Notes: generated by a model from the letters alone, not told the origin. A stretch of DNA of 64,000 nt from Simkaniaceae bacterium (GCA_018399055.1 CP073762.1:1-64000), one strand, 5' to 3'. Shown: positions 1 to 9,524, counted from the stretch's first letter. A program made the numbers and translations.

Positions 1-666
1 GAGTATAAAGAAAAGTATAAAATTCCGATCTACGCCTATGTTGATGGAATGTGCGCCTCTGGAGGAATGATGATTGCCTGTAGTGCAGACAAAATTTTCT
101 CAGCTCCTGTTGGAGTTATTGGCTCAGTGGGCGTACTAATGGGCCCAAATTTTAATGTTGCTGGTCTCATGGAAAGGTATGGAGTCAAACAGCTCACAAT
201 TACAAAAGGGATAGATAAAGACATGCTCAGCCCTTACCGCGAATGGAAACCTGGAGAAGACCAGTCTCTTCGCGACATTGTTGCCTACGACTATAATCTT
301 TTTGTGAATCTCGTCACATCAGCTCGTCCTCGACTAAGCAGGGCTAAGCTTATTAATGAATATGGCGCTCAGGTCTACGATCCTGTCAAAGCACAAGATT
401 ATGGCTACATTGATGATGGAAACAGTAGCTACAGCAAGTCCCTTCTTGCTCTTGTAAAAGAGGCTAAAATTGAAGGCGACTACCAAGTCGTTGAATTAAA
501 GGTTCTTCATCCGGTACTATCTGGTCTCATTGAAGGAAGCTCTCCGATTTTTACTGGAAGGGTCAAACATGAGCTTACCCTTCCTGTGGATATAAGCCCC
601 GAGCTTATGAACCGCTCTCTCTACCTTTACTCGCCTGCTCTTCAATGGAGTGCAAGCAATGAATAA
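1..666 (+). CDS. sohB: SohB/SppA-type S49 signal peptide peptidase, 5' end missing
   Basis: The frame is open from base 1, so the gene begins upstream of the window; about 221 residues of the C-terminal part remain. Serine peptidases of family S49 degrade cleaved signal peptides and membrane protein fragments in the inner membrane. The sequence YAYVDGMCASGG near the start of the visible part carries the nucleophile serine (CASGG), and the following GSVGVLMG and the segment after it are typical of SohB. The order sohB-polA-coaE-rho matches Chlamydia. An insertion sequence now lies between this gene and polA. The family assignment is firm; the choice of SohB over SppA rests on synteny. Confidence 0.85.
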   Translation, partial: EYKEKYKIPIYAYVDGMCASGGMMIACSADKIFSAPVGVIGSVGVLMGPNFNVAGLMERYGVKQLTITKGIDKDMLSPYREWKPGEDQSLRDIVAYDYNLFVNLVTSARPRLSRAKLINEYGAQVYDPVKAQDYGYIDDGNSSYSKSLLALVKEAKIEGDYQVVELKVLHPVLSGLIEGSSPIFTGRVKHELTLPVDISPELMNRSLYLYSPALQWSASNE

Positions 667-720
667 CCCTTAAATACTACCAATCCATAGAAAAAGGTAT
701 GCAAACCGAGTTAGATGTTA

Positions 721-1632
721 GAGGGTGTCTAAAAATTTAAGTTGTTGTATATTAGTTTTCTTTTGATAAACACCCGAGGGAGTATGAAAAGAAAACAATA
801 TCCGGGAGATTTGACGGATAAAGAATGGGGCGTGATTCGAGGGATCATAGAGAAAAAACATTCCCCTCGAGGAAGAAAACCAAAGTATACCAAAAGAGAA
901 ATGCTAAATGCGGTTTTCTATTTAATGAGGTCTGGATGTAGCTGGAGACTACTACCCCATGATTTTCCTCCATGGCAAGCAGTATATTCACAGTTTGTAC
1001 GTTGGAAAAAAGAAAGAGTATTCGAAAAGCTCAATGAGCATATAAGGGGGGTGCTGAGGTTAAAGCTAGGAAGGGACCTAAAAGCTAGCGCAGGGATAAT
1101 AGACAGTCAAAGTGTTAAAACCACAGAAAAAGGGGGGTCTGTGGATATGACGGAGGAAAAAAAATTAAAGGACGCAAAAGACATATCGCAGTCGACACGC
1201 AAGGGTTTTTACTACAGGCATATGTTACGAGTGCGTCCAAGAGCGACAAGAAAGGGTGCAAAAGGCTCTTGAGAGGTAAAGGATTAAATGGGGTGAAGAA
1301 GCTATGGGCGGATAATGGGTACCAAGGGAAAGAATTAAAAGAAATAGCCCTAAGTAAAGGGAAAGAGCTAGAAGTTGTTAAAAGGCCAACAGGAAGAGTA
1401 AGAATATACAATGAAGAATGGAAGGCAGAATGGGTTCCTCTAGAAAGAGGATTTACAGTATTACCGAGGCGTTGGGTGGTAGAGAGAACGTTTGCATGGA
1501 TAGGGAGGTACAGAAGAATGAGCAAAGATTATGAATATTTACCAAGAACCAGTGAGACATGGATCTATGCTTGCATGACAAAAACTATGTTAAATAGATA
1601 TTTATCAACAACTTAAATTTTTAGACACCCTC
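721..1632 (+). mobile_element. IS5-family insertion sequence, IS427-like group
   Basis: The element is about 912 bp with perfect terminal inverted repeats. The arms at 718-747 and 1606-1635 are identical when one is reverse-complemented (30 bp), starting GAGGGTGTCTAAAAATTTAA. The central TA on each side (719-720 and 1633-1634) is the probable 2-bp target duplication, as expected for the IS427 group. The element holds one transposase split over two frames. Perfect ends suggest a recent insertion. It lies between sohB and polA, and its right end is only 15 bp from the polA start codon. Confidence 0.9.
784..1616 (+). CDS. IS427-type transposase read in two frames (possible -1 frameshift)
   Basis: The first frame (ATG at 784, stop at 1272) encodes the N-terminal DUF4096-like part (LTDKEWGVIRGII, SGCSWRLLPHDFP) and the first catalytic aspartate in IIDSQSVKTTEKGG. 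The conserved continuation GYDGGKKIKGRKRHIAVDTQ lies in the -1 frame from about 1143 and runs to 1616, including ADNGYQG and the closing VVERTFAWIGRYRR with the catalytic glutamate. The shift must therefore occur before 1143, close to the run AAAAAGGGGGG at 1127-1137. IS427-group elements commonly make their transposase by frameshifting, so the enzyme may be functional. A simple inactivating indel is the alternative. Confidence 0.8.
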
Positions 1633-1647
1633 TAAGGGAATAGCGCT

Positions 1648-4293
1648 ATGAAAAATATATATATCCTTGATGCAGTTTCCTTTCTCTTTCGCTCTTACTT
1701 TGCCATTCGAGGGATGACAAACAAGAAGGGAGAGTCTACAAATGCTCTCTACGGATTCATCCGCTCGGTCCAAAAAATTATTAAGGAATTTGCTCCAGAA
1801 GGCTTCGTCGCTGTTTTTGATGGTCCCAACAACAAGCAATCACGAATTGAGATCTATGAGGAGTATAAAAGTCATCGGGAAGGGATGCCTGAAGATCTTG
1901 TTCCTCAACTGGATTGGGCACACCAATTCTGCAAAATGGCTGGGATCCCTTATCTATCTGAAGAAGGAGTTGAGGCTGATGACGTCATAGGAGCTATCGC
2001 CAAATGGGCAGAAAAACAGGGAGCTGAGGTTTTCATTTGCTCAAGCGACAAGGACCTTTGCCAGCTAGTCTCTGATAAGGTTTTCATGCTTAACACCCAC
2101 AAGGGCAACCTCTTAATCAACCGAGAAATGGTAGAGAAAATTCATGGAGTAAAACCAGAGCAAATTGTTGATTACTTGGCGATTATGGGAGATAAATCGG
2201 ATAATATCCCAGGAATTCCAGGGTTTGGTCCAAAAACAGCAGCCTCGCTTCTTCAAGAATATGGAACGCTTGAAAATCTCCTCAATAACCTGGATGGAAT
2301 GGCAAATCAAAAGCGAGCAGTAAAAATCAGAGCCCATGAGTCTGAGGCCCGGATCAGCCAAAAACTTGCAACACTCATAGTGGATGTTCCTTATCCAACG
2401 GAAGAGGACTTTTATCACCTCGAATCTCCAAACACTCAGGCCCTCGAGGTTCTCTATCAAGATATGAACTTTAATACTCTTCTGCAAGAATTAGAAAAGC
2501 CTCCTAAAGTGGAACTTGAAGAAGAACTTTCCTATCATATCATCGATACTGAAGAAGAGTTAGATGCTCTGATTAAAAAATTTGGGCAAGAAAAATCGAT
2601 CTGTATAGATACGGAAACCGACCAACTAGCTCCGATGGCAGCACGAATGGTTGGTGTCGGGTTTTGCATTGCTCCCTCAGTAGCGTGGTACATTCCAACA
2701 AATGGAAAACTAGGAATCGATCTGGTTGTTTCAAGACTTAAGCCACTCCTTGAAAATCCTGATATTGCCTTTTACGGCCACAATATCAAATACGACTTCC
2801 ACATTTTCAAAAACCACGGAATTACTTTAAAGACGATCGGTTTTGATACCATGATTGCTTCTTATCTATGTGCACCTCAAAAAAACCGACATGGTCTCGA
2901 CCTATTATCCCTTGAAAAATTTGGGAAGATAAAAACTCCCATTAAGGATTTGATTGGAAGTGGAAAAAATGAAAAGTCGATGCGAGATGTCCCGATTGAA
3001 GACGTCGGCCCTTATTGCTGCGAAGATGTGGACTACACCTGTCGCCTAAAGGCTCTCTTTGAAAAGGAGCTTGAAGAGAAGGGATTGTCAAATATGCTAC
3101 TAGAAATCGAGCTTCCTCTCATTCCAGTCCTTGTGTCAATGGAGCGGTATGGGATGTTTGTCGATACCGAAAAACTCCAAGACATGTCAGAGCTACTGCG
3201 CGAAGAACTTGCTTGTTTGGAAAAAGAGATTTACGGCCTATCAGGAGAAACATTTAATATTAAATCTCCTAAGCAACTAGGAGAAATCCTGTTCGAAAAA
3301 CTGGCAATTCCCATGGGGTCTAAAAAGAAAAGTACGCGTGCAGATGTCTTAGATTCTCTAAAAAACGAATACCCAATTGCAGGAAAAGTTTTAGAGTATC
3401 GAGGTCTTGAAAAACTTCGCTCAACCTATACAGAAGCGCTTCCTCTCCAAGTTCATGAAGATACAGGTCGGATTCACTGCACCTTTATGCAAACAGTGAC
3501 CGCAACAGGACGACTATCTTGCCAAGACCCTAATCTTCAAAATATCCCTATTCGCTCCGAAGAAGGTCGGAAAATTCGAGAAGCTTTTATGCCGGAAATG
3601 GAGGGATGGTCCTATCTTTCTGCTGACTATTCTCAAATCGAACTCCGACTCTTAGCTCACTTCAGCAACGATCCTAAACTCACTGCAGCCTTCAATCACA
3701 ATGAAGACATTCACACATCGACAGCCGCCACTGTTTTTGATGTGCCTATTGAAGAGGTTACAAAGCAAATGCGAGCCGGAGCTAAAGCTGTCAACTTTGG
3801 GATCATTTATGGCCAGCAAGCCTACGGACTTTCACAAGAACTTGGAATTGATATTAAAGAGGCTTCCGCCTTTATTAAGAAGTACTTTGAGCGATACCCA
3901 GGGGTCAGAGACTTTATTGAAAGTTCAAAGGAAAAGGTGCGGGAGACGGGCCTTGCAACAACCATGTATGGCCGAAAACGCCCCATCCCAGAAATCCATA
4001 GCACAAACGGAATGATCCGAACAGCTGCAGAGCGTTTAGCAGTCAACACTCCCCTTCAAGGAAGCCAGGCCGACATCATCAAAAAAGCAATGATCCAAGT
4101 TCATGATGCCCTTAAGGAAGAACGGCTTGCCTATATGGTACTCCAAGTTCATGATGAATTAATTTTTGAACTTCCTGATGACAACATTCCTCGGGTACGT
4201 GGTATTGTCCAATCCATCATGGAAAATATCACCACTCTATCCGTTCCTTTAATTGTCAATATTGACGTTGGAAAAAATTGGGGAGAGTGTTAA
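1648..4293 (+). CDS. polA: DNA polymerase I
   Basis: The 881-residue protein has all three domains. A 5'-3' flap nuclease covers about residues 1-290 (DGPNNKQSR, VEADDVIGAIAKWA, GDKSDNIPGIPGFGPKTA). A 3'-5' exonuclease follows at about 300-480, and a family A polymerase fills the C-terminal half. The exonuclease keeps its metal ligands (CIDTETD near 321, GHNIKYDFH, and YCCEDVDYT), so proofreading is probably intact. Polymerase motif A is SADYSQIELRLL near 658 and motif C is QVHDELIFE near 833. It repairs DNA and removes primers. A Shine-Dalgarno-like AAGGGA lies between the IS end and the ATG, so the native upstream promoter has been displaced. coaE follows 2 bp after the stop. Confidence 0.97.
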   Translation: MKNIYILDAVSFLFRSYFAIRGMTNKKGESTNALYGFIRSVQKIIKEFAPEGFVAVFDGPNNKQSRIEIYEEYKSHREGMPEDLVPQLDWAHQFCKMAGIPYLSEEGVEADDVIGAIAKWAEKQGAEVFICSSDKDLCQLVSDKVFMLNTHKGNLLINREMVEKIHGVKPEQIVDYLAIMGDKSDNIPGIPGFGPKTAASLLQEYGTLENLLNNLDGMANQKRAVKIRAHESEARISQKLATLIVDVPYPTEEDFYHLESPNTQALEVLYQDMNFNTLLQELEKPPKVELEEELSYHIIDTEEELDALIKKFGQEKSICIDTETDQLAPMAARMVGVGFCIAPSVAWYIPTNGKLGIDLVVSRLKPLLENPDIAFYGHNIKYDFHIFKNHGITLKTIGFDTMIASYLCAPQKNRHGLDLLSLEKFGKIKTPIKDLIGSGKNEKSMRDVPIEDVGPYCCEDVDYTCRLKALFEKELEEKGLSNMLLEIELPLIPVLVSMERYGMFVDTEKLQDMSELLREELACLEKEIYGLSGETFNIKSPKQLGEILFEKLAIPMGSKKKSTRADVLDSLKNEYPIAGKVLEYRGLEKLRSTYTEALPLQVHEDTGRIHCTFMQTVTATGRLSCQDPNLQNIPIRSEEGRKIREAFMPEMEGWSYLSADYSQIELRLLAHFSNDPKLTAAFNHNEDIHTSTAATVFDVPIEEVTKQMRAGAKAVNFGIIYGQQAYGLSQELGIDIKEASAFIKKYFERYPGVRDFIESSKEKVRETGLATTMYGRKRPIPEIHSTNGMIRTAAERLAVNTPLQGSQADIIKKAMIQVHDALKEERLAYMVLQVHDELIFELPDDNIPRVRGIVQSIMENITTLSVPLIVNIDVGKNWGEC

Positions 4294-4295
4294 AC

Positions 4296-4889
4296 TTGAA
4301 GAAAATAGCGATAACAGGCAACGTCGCAACGGGAAAGTCCACGGTTTGCCGCATTCTGAAAGATCACGGAGCATCCACACTTAGTTCTGACACAATCATC
4401 CATCAACTTCTGGCAAACGATCCCTCGTGTATTGAGCAAGTGATCTCTCTTTTTGGATCAAAAGTGATAACAGATAAAAAGATTGACCGAAAGAAAGTGG
4501 CAGACATCGTTTTTAGCGATGAAGAAAAATTAAAAGCTCTGGAATCTCTCCTTCACCCTCTTCTTCTTAGACGTATCGATGAAGAGTTCAAAAAAGTGGA
4601 AGCAGAAGGGAAGGAGAATTATTTCGTCGTCGAACTTCCTCTTGTTCAGGAAATCGGCAGAGAAAAGGATTTTGATCTTATTGTTGCTGTTGTCAGTGAC
4701 AATGATGAGGCGATGAAACGCTTCACTCAAGCAGGATTTACAAGGAATGGTTTCCTAAAAAGGAATGCTCGTCAATGGGATCCAGAAAAAAAAGCTAAAC
4801 ATGCGGACTATGTCATCGAAAATGATGGCACGTTTGAAGATTTAAAACAGAAAATACTTGAAATGATTAAGGAGATAGACTCTCAATGA
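4296..4889 (+). CDS. coaE: dephospho-CoA kinase
   Basis: This enzyme phosphorylates dephospho-CoA in the last step of coenzyme A synthesis. The P-loop GNVATGKST follows directly after the start, and the LID-like segment contains [21 protein letters not shown]. The length of about 197 residues is normal. I prefer the TTG at 4296, two bases after the polA stop, because it puts GGGGAGAG at a good ribosome-binding distance and yields MKKIAITGN. An earlier in-frame TTG at 4278 would add six residues inside polA. The gene is coupled to polA upstream and overlaps rho by four bases (ATGA). Confidence 0.93.
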   Translation: MKKIAITGNVATGKSTVCRILKDHGASTLSSDTIIHQLLANDPSCIEQVISLFGSKVITDKKIDRKKVADIVFSDEEKLKALESLLHPLLLRRIDEEFKKVEAEGKENYFVVELPLVQEIGREKDFDLIVAVVSDNDEAMKRFTQAGFTRNGFLKRNARQWDPEKKAKHADYVIENDGTFEDLKQKILEMIKEIDSQ

Positions 4890-6238
4890 GCGAAGATACA
4901 GACCAAAACCAAGCGACCAAAAAAGAAAACCCCATCCACCCTCCTAAAAAATATCCTGGCCAAAAACCCTCCAAAGATCCCGCTATCACCAAGATTGCTG
5001 ACCTTCAGCAAATGAATATCGACCAACTAGCGATTTATGCAAAAAATATTGGCCTTGAAAACATTGGATCCTTAACCAAATCACAAATGGTTTTTGAAGT
5101 GGTCAAGCTGAAGTCAGCAATGCCTGATGAGATTCTCGTTGGTGAAGGAGTTTTAGAAGTCCTTCCCGATGGATTTGGCTTTCTCCGCTCTCCTAACTAC
5201 AACTATCTCCCTTCCGCCGAAGATATTTATGTCTCCCCTGCTCAAATCCGCCGTTTTGACCTCAAAAAAGGAGATACAATCTATGGAACCCTCCGTGCTC
5301 CAAAGGAAAAAGAAAAGTATTTTGCTCTTCAAAAAGTGGACAAAATTAACGGAAAAACCCCCGAAAAATCAAAAGAACGGATCCTCTTCAACAACCTGAC
5401 CCCTCTCTTCCCAACAGAGCGCTTTGTCATGGAAAATGGGAAAGATCAACTCTCAATGCGTGTGCTCGATCTTAGCGCTCCGATTGGGAAAGGACAAAGA
5501 GGCCTTATTGTCGCCCCTCCTAAGTCAGGAAAAACAATCTTAATGCAAAGTATTGCTAATTCGATTGCAGCAAATCATCCTGAAGCAAACCTCATTGTTC
5601 TTCTCATTGATGAACGCCCTGAGGAAGTAACCGACATGCAGCGGATGGTTAAGGGTGAAGTTGTTTCTTCAACTTTTGATGAACCTCCTGAGCGCCATGT
5701 TCAAGTTGCAGAGATGGTTATCGAAAAAGCCCGTTCCCTTGTTGAGAATGGTCAAGATGTTGTCATCCTTCTCGATTCCATTACACGCCTTGCCCGCGCC
5801 TATAACACTGTCCAACCACACTCAGGGAAAATCCTGACAGGTGGTGTTGATGCACAATCCCTCCACAAACCCAAACGCTTCTTTGGTGCAGCACGAAATA
5901 TCGAGCATGGGGGTTCATTAACAATTATCGCCACAGCTCTTGTTGATACAGGGTCTAGAATGGATGAGGTGATTTTTGAAGAGTTCAAGGGTACTGGTAA
6001 TATGGAACTCGTCCTTGATAGGCGCCTTGCTGATCGAAGAGTCTATCCCGCGATTGATGTTGTTCGCTCAGGAACCCGAAAGGAAGATCTGCTTTATCAT
6101 CCTGATGAGCTTGAGAAGATTTACCTCCTTCGTCAAGCACTTGCCGATTTAACCCCCCTTGATGCAATGAATATGCTCCTGAACCGATTGAAGAAAACAA
6201 ACTCAAATGCAGAATTCTTACTTTCAATGAAAAATTAA
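4886..6238 (+). CDS. rho: transcription termination factor Rho
   Basis: The 450-residue protein is a hexameric RNA helicase that ends transcription at Rho-dependent sites. After a lysine- and proline-rich N-terminus comes the Rho N-domain ([18 protein letters not shown]). Then follow the cold-shock-like RNA-binding domain ([20 protein letters not shown]) and the ATPase, with Walker [11 protein letters not shown] near 210, [13 protein letters not shown] and [15 protein letters not shown]. The Q- and R-loop regions are present. The length is normal. The start overlaps the coaE stop as ATGA. This is the last gene of the conserved polA-coaE-rho unit. Confidence 0.98.
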   Translation: MSEDTDQNQATKKENPIHPPKKYPGQKPSKDPAITKIADLQQMNIDQLAIYAKNIGLENIGSLTKSQMVFEVVKLKSAMPDEILVGEGVLEVLPDGFGFLRSPNYNYLPSAEDIYVSPAQIRRFDLKKGDTIYGTLRAPKEKEKYFALQKVDKINGKTPEKSKERILFNNLTPLFPTERFVMENGKDQLSMRVLDLSAPIGKGQRGLIVAPPKSGKTILMQSIANSIAANHPEANLIVLLIDERPEEVTDMQRMVKGEVVSSTFDEPPERHVQVAEMVIEKARSLVENGQDVVILLDSITRLARAYNTVQPHSGKILTGGVDAQSLHKPKRFFGAARNIEHGGSLTIIATALVDTGSRMDEVIFEEFKGTGNMELVLDRRLADRRVYPAIDVVRSGTRKEDLLYHPDELEKIYLLRQALADLTPLDAMNMLLNRLKKTNSNAEFLLSMKN

Positions 6239-6246
6239 GTCAGCCA

Positions 6247-6335
6247 AGATAGTGTTGTTAAATAATCTTTGTTGGAAAGAGCCCCAAGTGGACTCTTGAA
6301 GTAAGGCAAACGCAGAGTATTTGATAACACTATCT
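6247..6335. repeat. 18-bp imperfect inverted repeat enclosing a second hairpin
   Basis: The arms AGATAGTGTTGTTAAATA (6247-6264) and its imperfect reverse complement (6318-6335) differ at three positions and lie 53 bp apart. A second inverted repeat sits between them at 6277-6297 (AAGAGCCC and GGACTCTT). A short CCCTT/AAGGG hairpin around 6348-6363 follows. All this lies in the 157-bp gap between rho and the next gene. It could fold as a branched RNA at the end of the rho transcript or be a small mobile-element remnant; no coding sequence is visible. Confidence 0.55.
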
Positions 6336-6395
6336 AAGATAATGGTTCCCTTTTTTTTAAGGGTTTTCTAGGATGCCGATTAAGTAGGATAATGG

Positions 6396-7721
6396 ATGGC
6401 ACCCCCTTTGGAAATGAAACGCAATAAGCTCCTCCTCATCACCTCTTCAGGAGGAGGTGGACATATTCAAGCTGCAAAAGCACAAGCTGCAAAGGCTCTT
6501 TCAGAAAACCCAAACACTGAAATTATCCAAAAAGATATTCTTATAGATATGGCCAGTAAGCGCTTAGGAAAGGGATTTGTTTACCTTTGGAACTCCTCCC
6601 AGAAACGGGGAAATGTCAAGTTTCTGATGTTTTTACAGAAAAATGTTCCTACAGCAGATATCGTTTTTGGCTCATTTATTTTTCTCCGTACTCTATATGT
6701 CTTGCTAAAGGAAGGAATCGATCAAATTGTCGATACTCAACCCGTTGGGACCTTTGCCATCATAAAAGCGATAAAACTAGCAAGAAAGATAACGGGCAAA
6801 CCTCTAAAGCTAGAAAAAATTGTCACAGAACTTCCAACAGATAATGTGATTCACTTTTTCAAACCTATTAAACTTCTTTCTGCAACGGATCGCTCCTTAA
6901 TTAAGCTGATCACTACAGTCCCCCTATTAAAGGAGAACCAAACAGCTGAAGGGTTTTGGAAAAAAAACTGCGGTCTTTCTGAAAACGAGGTCTGTTATGA
7001 GAGTTTTCCCCTGCGCACCTCATTTAAACAGTATCTAAATACAGTAAGAAATCGCAATGAGCGGATGAAAATTCTCATTCATGTCAATTCCAACGAAGAA
7101 AAGTATCTGGTTTCCGACTCCATTAAAAGGGGCTTCATCACTTCTGAAATCTACCGCGACAAAATAGCAGTTAACATCGAGACAGACGATAAAGTCTCTA
7201 CCATCCTTCTAGGAAGTCAACCAACAGAAGAAGCAACTCTAAAGTATCTAAAAAATTACATTGAACTCATGCAGCGTACTGCTGCAGATGAAAAACACCT
7301 TCTATTCGTCTTTTGCAATTCCCACACGCAGCATAAAAATAGCTTACTAAAAAAGGTTCATTATCTCATTCAAAAAATAGATGCCTTTCCCCACAATCTA
7401 ACCGTAGTTCCCATGTGTTTCCAAAATGATGATGTGATCTCCGCCCTCTACTATCGGAGCGATGCAACTTTTACCCGTTCGGGTGGACTCACGGCAATGG
7501 AACTAATGTCTGTTGCTCAAGGTCAGATCTGGATTCACTCCGAAGTGCGTCATAGCACTATGGACTCTAATAATCTTGGGAAAGGAATGCCTATTTGGGA
7601 AATGGGTAATGCTTCTTATTTGCAACACAAGAAAGGAGCGCGCTTCATCACTCCCGAGACCTTCATTGATAGTTGTCATTCCTACTTTCTTCCAGCACAT
7701 TCCAAAGCTAGTATTGGTTAG
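6396..7721 (+). CDS. GT28-like glycosyltransferase (MurG / MGDG-synthase fold)
   Basis: The 441-residue protein opens with LLLITSSGGGGHIQAAKAQA, the glycine-rich signature of MGDG synthase and MurG-type GT-B enzymes. Near the C-terminus, ATFTRSGGLTAMELMSV matches the donor-nucleotide-binding part of GT28. It probably transfers a sugar from a nucleotide donor to a lipid or other acceptor at the cytoplasmic face of the membrane; the substrate cannot be told. No transmembrane helix is evident. The ATG at 6396 has a weak ribosome-binding site, and the ATG at 6414 (MKRNKLLL) is an equally good start. It converges on the next gene with 9 bp between stops. Confidence 0.65.
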   Translation: MAPPLEMKRNKLLLITSSGGGGHIQAAKAQAAKALSENPNTEIIQKDILIDMASKRLGKGFVYLWNSSQKRGNVKFLMFLQKNVPTADIVFGSFIFLRTLYVLLKEGIDQIVDTQPVGTFAIIKAIKLARKITGKPLKLEKIVTELPTDNVIHFFKPIKLLSATDRSLIKLITTVPLLKENQTAEGFWKKNCGLSENEVCYESFPLRTSFKQYLNTVRNRNERMKILIHVNSNEEKYLVSDSIKRGFITSEIYRDKIAVNIETDDKVSTILLGSQPTEEATLKYLKNYIELMQRTAADEKHLLFVFCNSHTQHKNSLLKKVHYLIQKIDAFPHNLTVVPMCFQNDDVISALYYRSDATFTRSGGLTAMELMSVAQGQIWIHSEVRHSTMDSNNLGKGMPIWEMGNASYLQHKKGARFITPETFIDSCHSYFLPAHSKASIG

Positions 7722-7730
7722 AGCCCACCT

Positions 7731-8663
7731 CTAATCTTCCATTAAATCCCGTATTAGACCTTCCCAATCATGAGCATTAAAGTACTTTTGGAGCGACTCT
7801 TCCGATGCTCCTATTTGTTGAGCAAAACCTGGGATATACTGCATCATATTATTATGGTTAACCTCATTGGTCATCCGTTGGGAAAAACCAATTCTTTTTC
7901 CATGCCCATTAAGAAAGCTCTTCCTTTTGACAAAATCTCCCATAATCTTAGGGAGCTGTTTCTTTAAAGAAGGATTCGACACCACGTACCCCAAAAACCT
8001 TAGAGGATGCACGGGGAGGATATTATCCCCCAGCTTTTCCATAGCACTCTTCTTTTTCAAAAGGCCTAACCACCCCAACTCCCCTAAGTTCTTGATCATT
8101 TTAGAGATACTGCTCTGATCATCTGCTGTTAGTCTGAGCTGATAGTATATTTTTGGGCTATGTCCTTGAGAAACCACTGGAACCCCAGACTGATAAGAAA
8201 CATTCTGAGCAGGAATCATAGATCGCATCATGTGCTGCATAGGATTTAAGGATCCACCGACATCTTGTGCCATTTCCCACTTTATCTCGCTTGCAAGTTC
8301 CTTTTCAGCAAGCGCATCCCCCAAAAAGGAAACAAAATTGCTCTTTAATCCTTCAAACTGATCCCGTGGAATTCCTTCTCGTATAATTTTTTCAAGCGCC
8401 CCCCCAAAAGAAATAATATAGGGCTGAATAATCTCTTCTGGGCCACTCATAATCGCATGTCCATCAAGCTCATACGTAAAAGAACAGTGAGGATAATTCA
8501 GTGTTTGGTCAGCAGAGAAAAGGAGAAATTTTTGAACAAGGCCCAAATCCCTATCTGATTGAGGATAAGAGGAAAGATGGAATCCCAACTGAAGATCTTC
8601 TCCTCTTAAAACCCCTAGAAAAATAAATGTCACCACGAAAAATTTAGTGAGTAACCCTCTCAT
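7731..8663 (-). CDS. predicted secreted protein, function unknown (M16-peptidase C-terminal-like stretch)
   Basis: The chosen start, ATG at 8663, is preceded by AAGGAG six bases upstream and gives the signal peptide MRGLLTKFFVVTFIFLGVLRG. The mature part has about 290 residues. A segment reading PYIISFGGALEKIIREGIP followed by FEGLKSNFVSFLGDALAEKE resembles the C-terminal half of M16 insulinase-like proteins, but no HxxEH zinc motif is present. The C-terminal portion is charged and helical. I do not recognise a function. It is transcribed towards the GT28-like gene and stands alone. Confidence 0.6.
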   Translation of the reverse strand: MRGLLTKFFVVTFIFLGVLRGEDLQLGFHLSSYPQSDRDLGLVQKFLLFSADQTLNYPHCSFTYELDGHAIMSGPEEIIQPYIISFGGALEKIIREGIPRDQFEGLKSNFVSFLGDALAEKELASEIKWEMAQDVGGSLNPMQHMMRSMIPAQNVSYQSGVPVVSQGHSPKIYYQLRLTADDQSSISKMIKNLGELGWLGLLKKKSAMEKLGDNILPVHPLRFLGYVVSNPSLKKQLPKIMGDFVKRKSFLNGHGKRIGFSQRMTNEVNHNNMMQYIPGFAQQIGASEESLQKYFNAHDWEGLIRDLMED

Positions 8664-8836
8664 AATGAATCTCCTTAGCACAAATTTGCAGAGTGCAAAT
8701 CATGAAGAAAATTAAAATTTAAATCAATAGAATCCTAGAGAGGGGAAAAATAATTTGAAATATATTTCGAAATTGAACATGTATCAAATTGACAGGTTAG
8801 TATGTTATTTAACCCGACCTTATCGAGGAGAAAAAG

Positions 8837-9109
8837 ATGAAAAATGTACCTAAATCTCAAAAACACAAGCTCTGCTGCAAGTGCCTAGCACTTTCAATCG
8901 GCATTGTTTGGGGTGTTGCAATCCTTCTGACCGGATGGATTTCAATGACTGGATGGGGATATCAGTTTGTTGACGTGATGTCTTCCCTTTACACTGGCTA
9001 TGATGCTTCATTCGTTGGCGGAATCGTTGGCGGAATCTGGGGTTTCTTCGTTGGTGCTATTCTAGGTGGACTTATTGGATGTGTCCACAACAGAATTATG
9101 AGCCGATAA
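8837..9109 (+). CDS. small bitopic/polytopic membrane protein, bacteriophage-holin-like family
   Basis: The 90-residue protein has a cysteine-containing N-terminus (HKLCCKCLAL) and two hydrophobic segments, about residues 16-38 and 55-80, the latter rich in glycine (GGIVGGIWGFFVGAILGG). Similar short proteins labelled holin-like occur widely in chlamydiae and related bacteria without any prophage; their role is unknown. The start is well supported by GAGGAG nine bases before the ATG. A strong intrinsic terminator follows at once, so it is a single-gene transcript. Confidence 0.7.
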   Translation: MKNVPKSQKHKLCCKCLALSIGIVWGVAILLTGWISMTGWGYQFVDVMSSLYTGYDASFVGGIVGGIWGFFVGAILGGLIGCVHNRIMSR

Positions 9110-9118
9110 AGCTACTGC

Positions 9119-9152
9119 GAGGTGAGAGCACCGGCACTCACCTCATCTTTTT
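9119..9152 (+). terminator. intrinsic terminator after the small membrane protein gene
   Basis: GAGGTGAG (9119-9126) and CTCACCTC (9137-9144) form a perfect 8-bp stem with a 10-base loop, followed by ATCTTTTTC. It ends the 8837-9109 transcript. The opposing gene stops at 9153. Confidence 0.85.
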
Positions 9153-9524
9153 CTATGCATAGTCACTTTCAGCATCCAGGCGAGCAAGCGTTTCGTCGTC
9201 AATCTCTGTTTCTATGAACTCCACAGGGATCCCCTCATTCTCGATGATGGCAACACGGAACCCTTCCATGGGTTCCCATGGGCCTAAAATCACCTTCTTA
9301 TCCTTAATTTCAGTATCAATACTCTTTACGCGAAATGCAAGGTGCGGAACTTGCTTAAAAATTTCAGGCAGTTCGCACTCTTTTGGAAAGCGAAGCCATT
9401 GAACCCGGTAACTATTCGCTCCAAAGGGCGTCGAGTAAAACTTGTACTTCGGGTGGTACGACTCTCCTTCCTTGATCTTTTCAGTGGGGATCCCTAGATG
9501 GTGAAAATTCCAATTTCTCATCAT
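9153..9524 (-). CDS. VOC-fold (glyoxalase/bleomycin-resistance-like) protein
   Basis: The 123-residue protein begins NWNFHHLGIPT, a typical first strand of the vicinal-oxygen-chelate fold with a potential metal-binding histidine. It continues with HLAFRVKSIDTEI and ends with AIIENEGIPVEFIETE, whose glutamate would be a second ligand. Members of this fold include glyoxalase I, dioxygenases and binding proteins, so the reaction cannot be named. It is divergent from manA with only about 40 bp between starts. No convincing Shine-Dalgarno sequence is visible for either of its two tandem ATGs. Confidence 0.65.
   Translation of the reverse strand: MMRNWNFHHLGIPTEKIKEGESYHPKYKFYSTPFGANSYRVQWLRFPKECELPEIFKQVPHLAFRVKSIDTEIKDKKVILGPWEPMEGFRVAIIENEGIPVEFIETEIDDETLARLDAESDYA

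Noticed and set aside
1115-1525. A 136-codon frame on the minus strand across the IS427-type transposase
   Set aside because: It is the complement of well-conserved transposase sequence, has no ribosome-binding site and no sensible protein features.
8772-8816. A promoter for the small membrane protein gene built on TTGACA at 8789-8794
   Set aside because: No acceptable -10 hexamer lies 16-18 bp downstream; TTGAAC at 8772 would need a 19-bp spacer.
8837-9109. Prophage holin
   Set aside because: The protein resembles holin-like families, but no phage genes are nearby and such proteins are common in chlamydial chromosomes.
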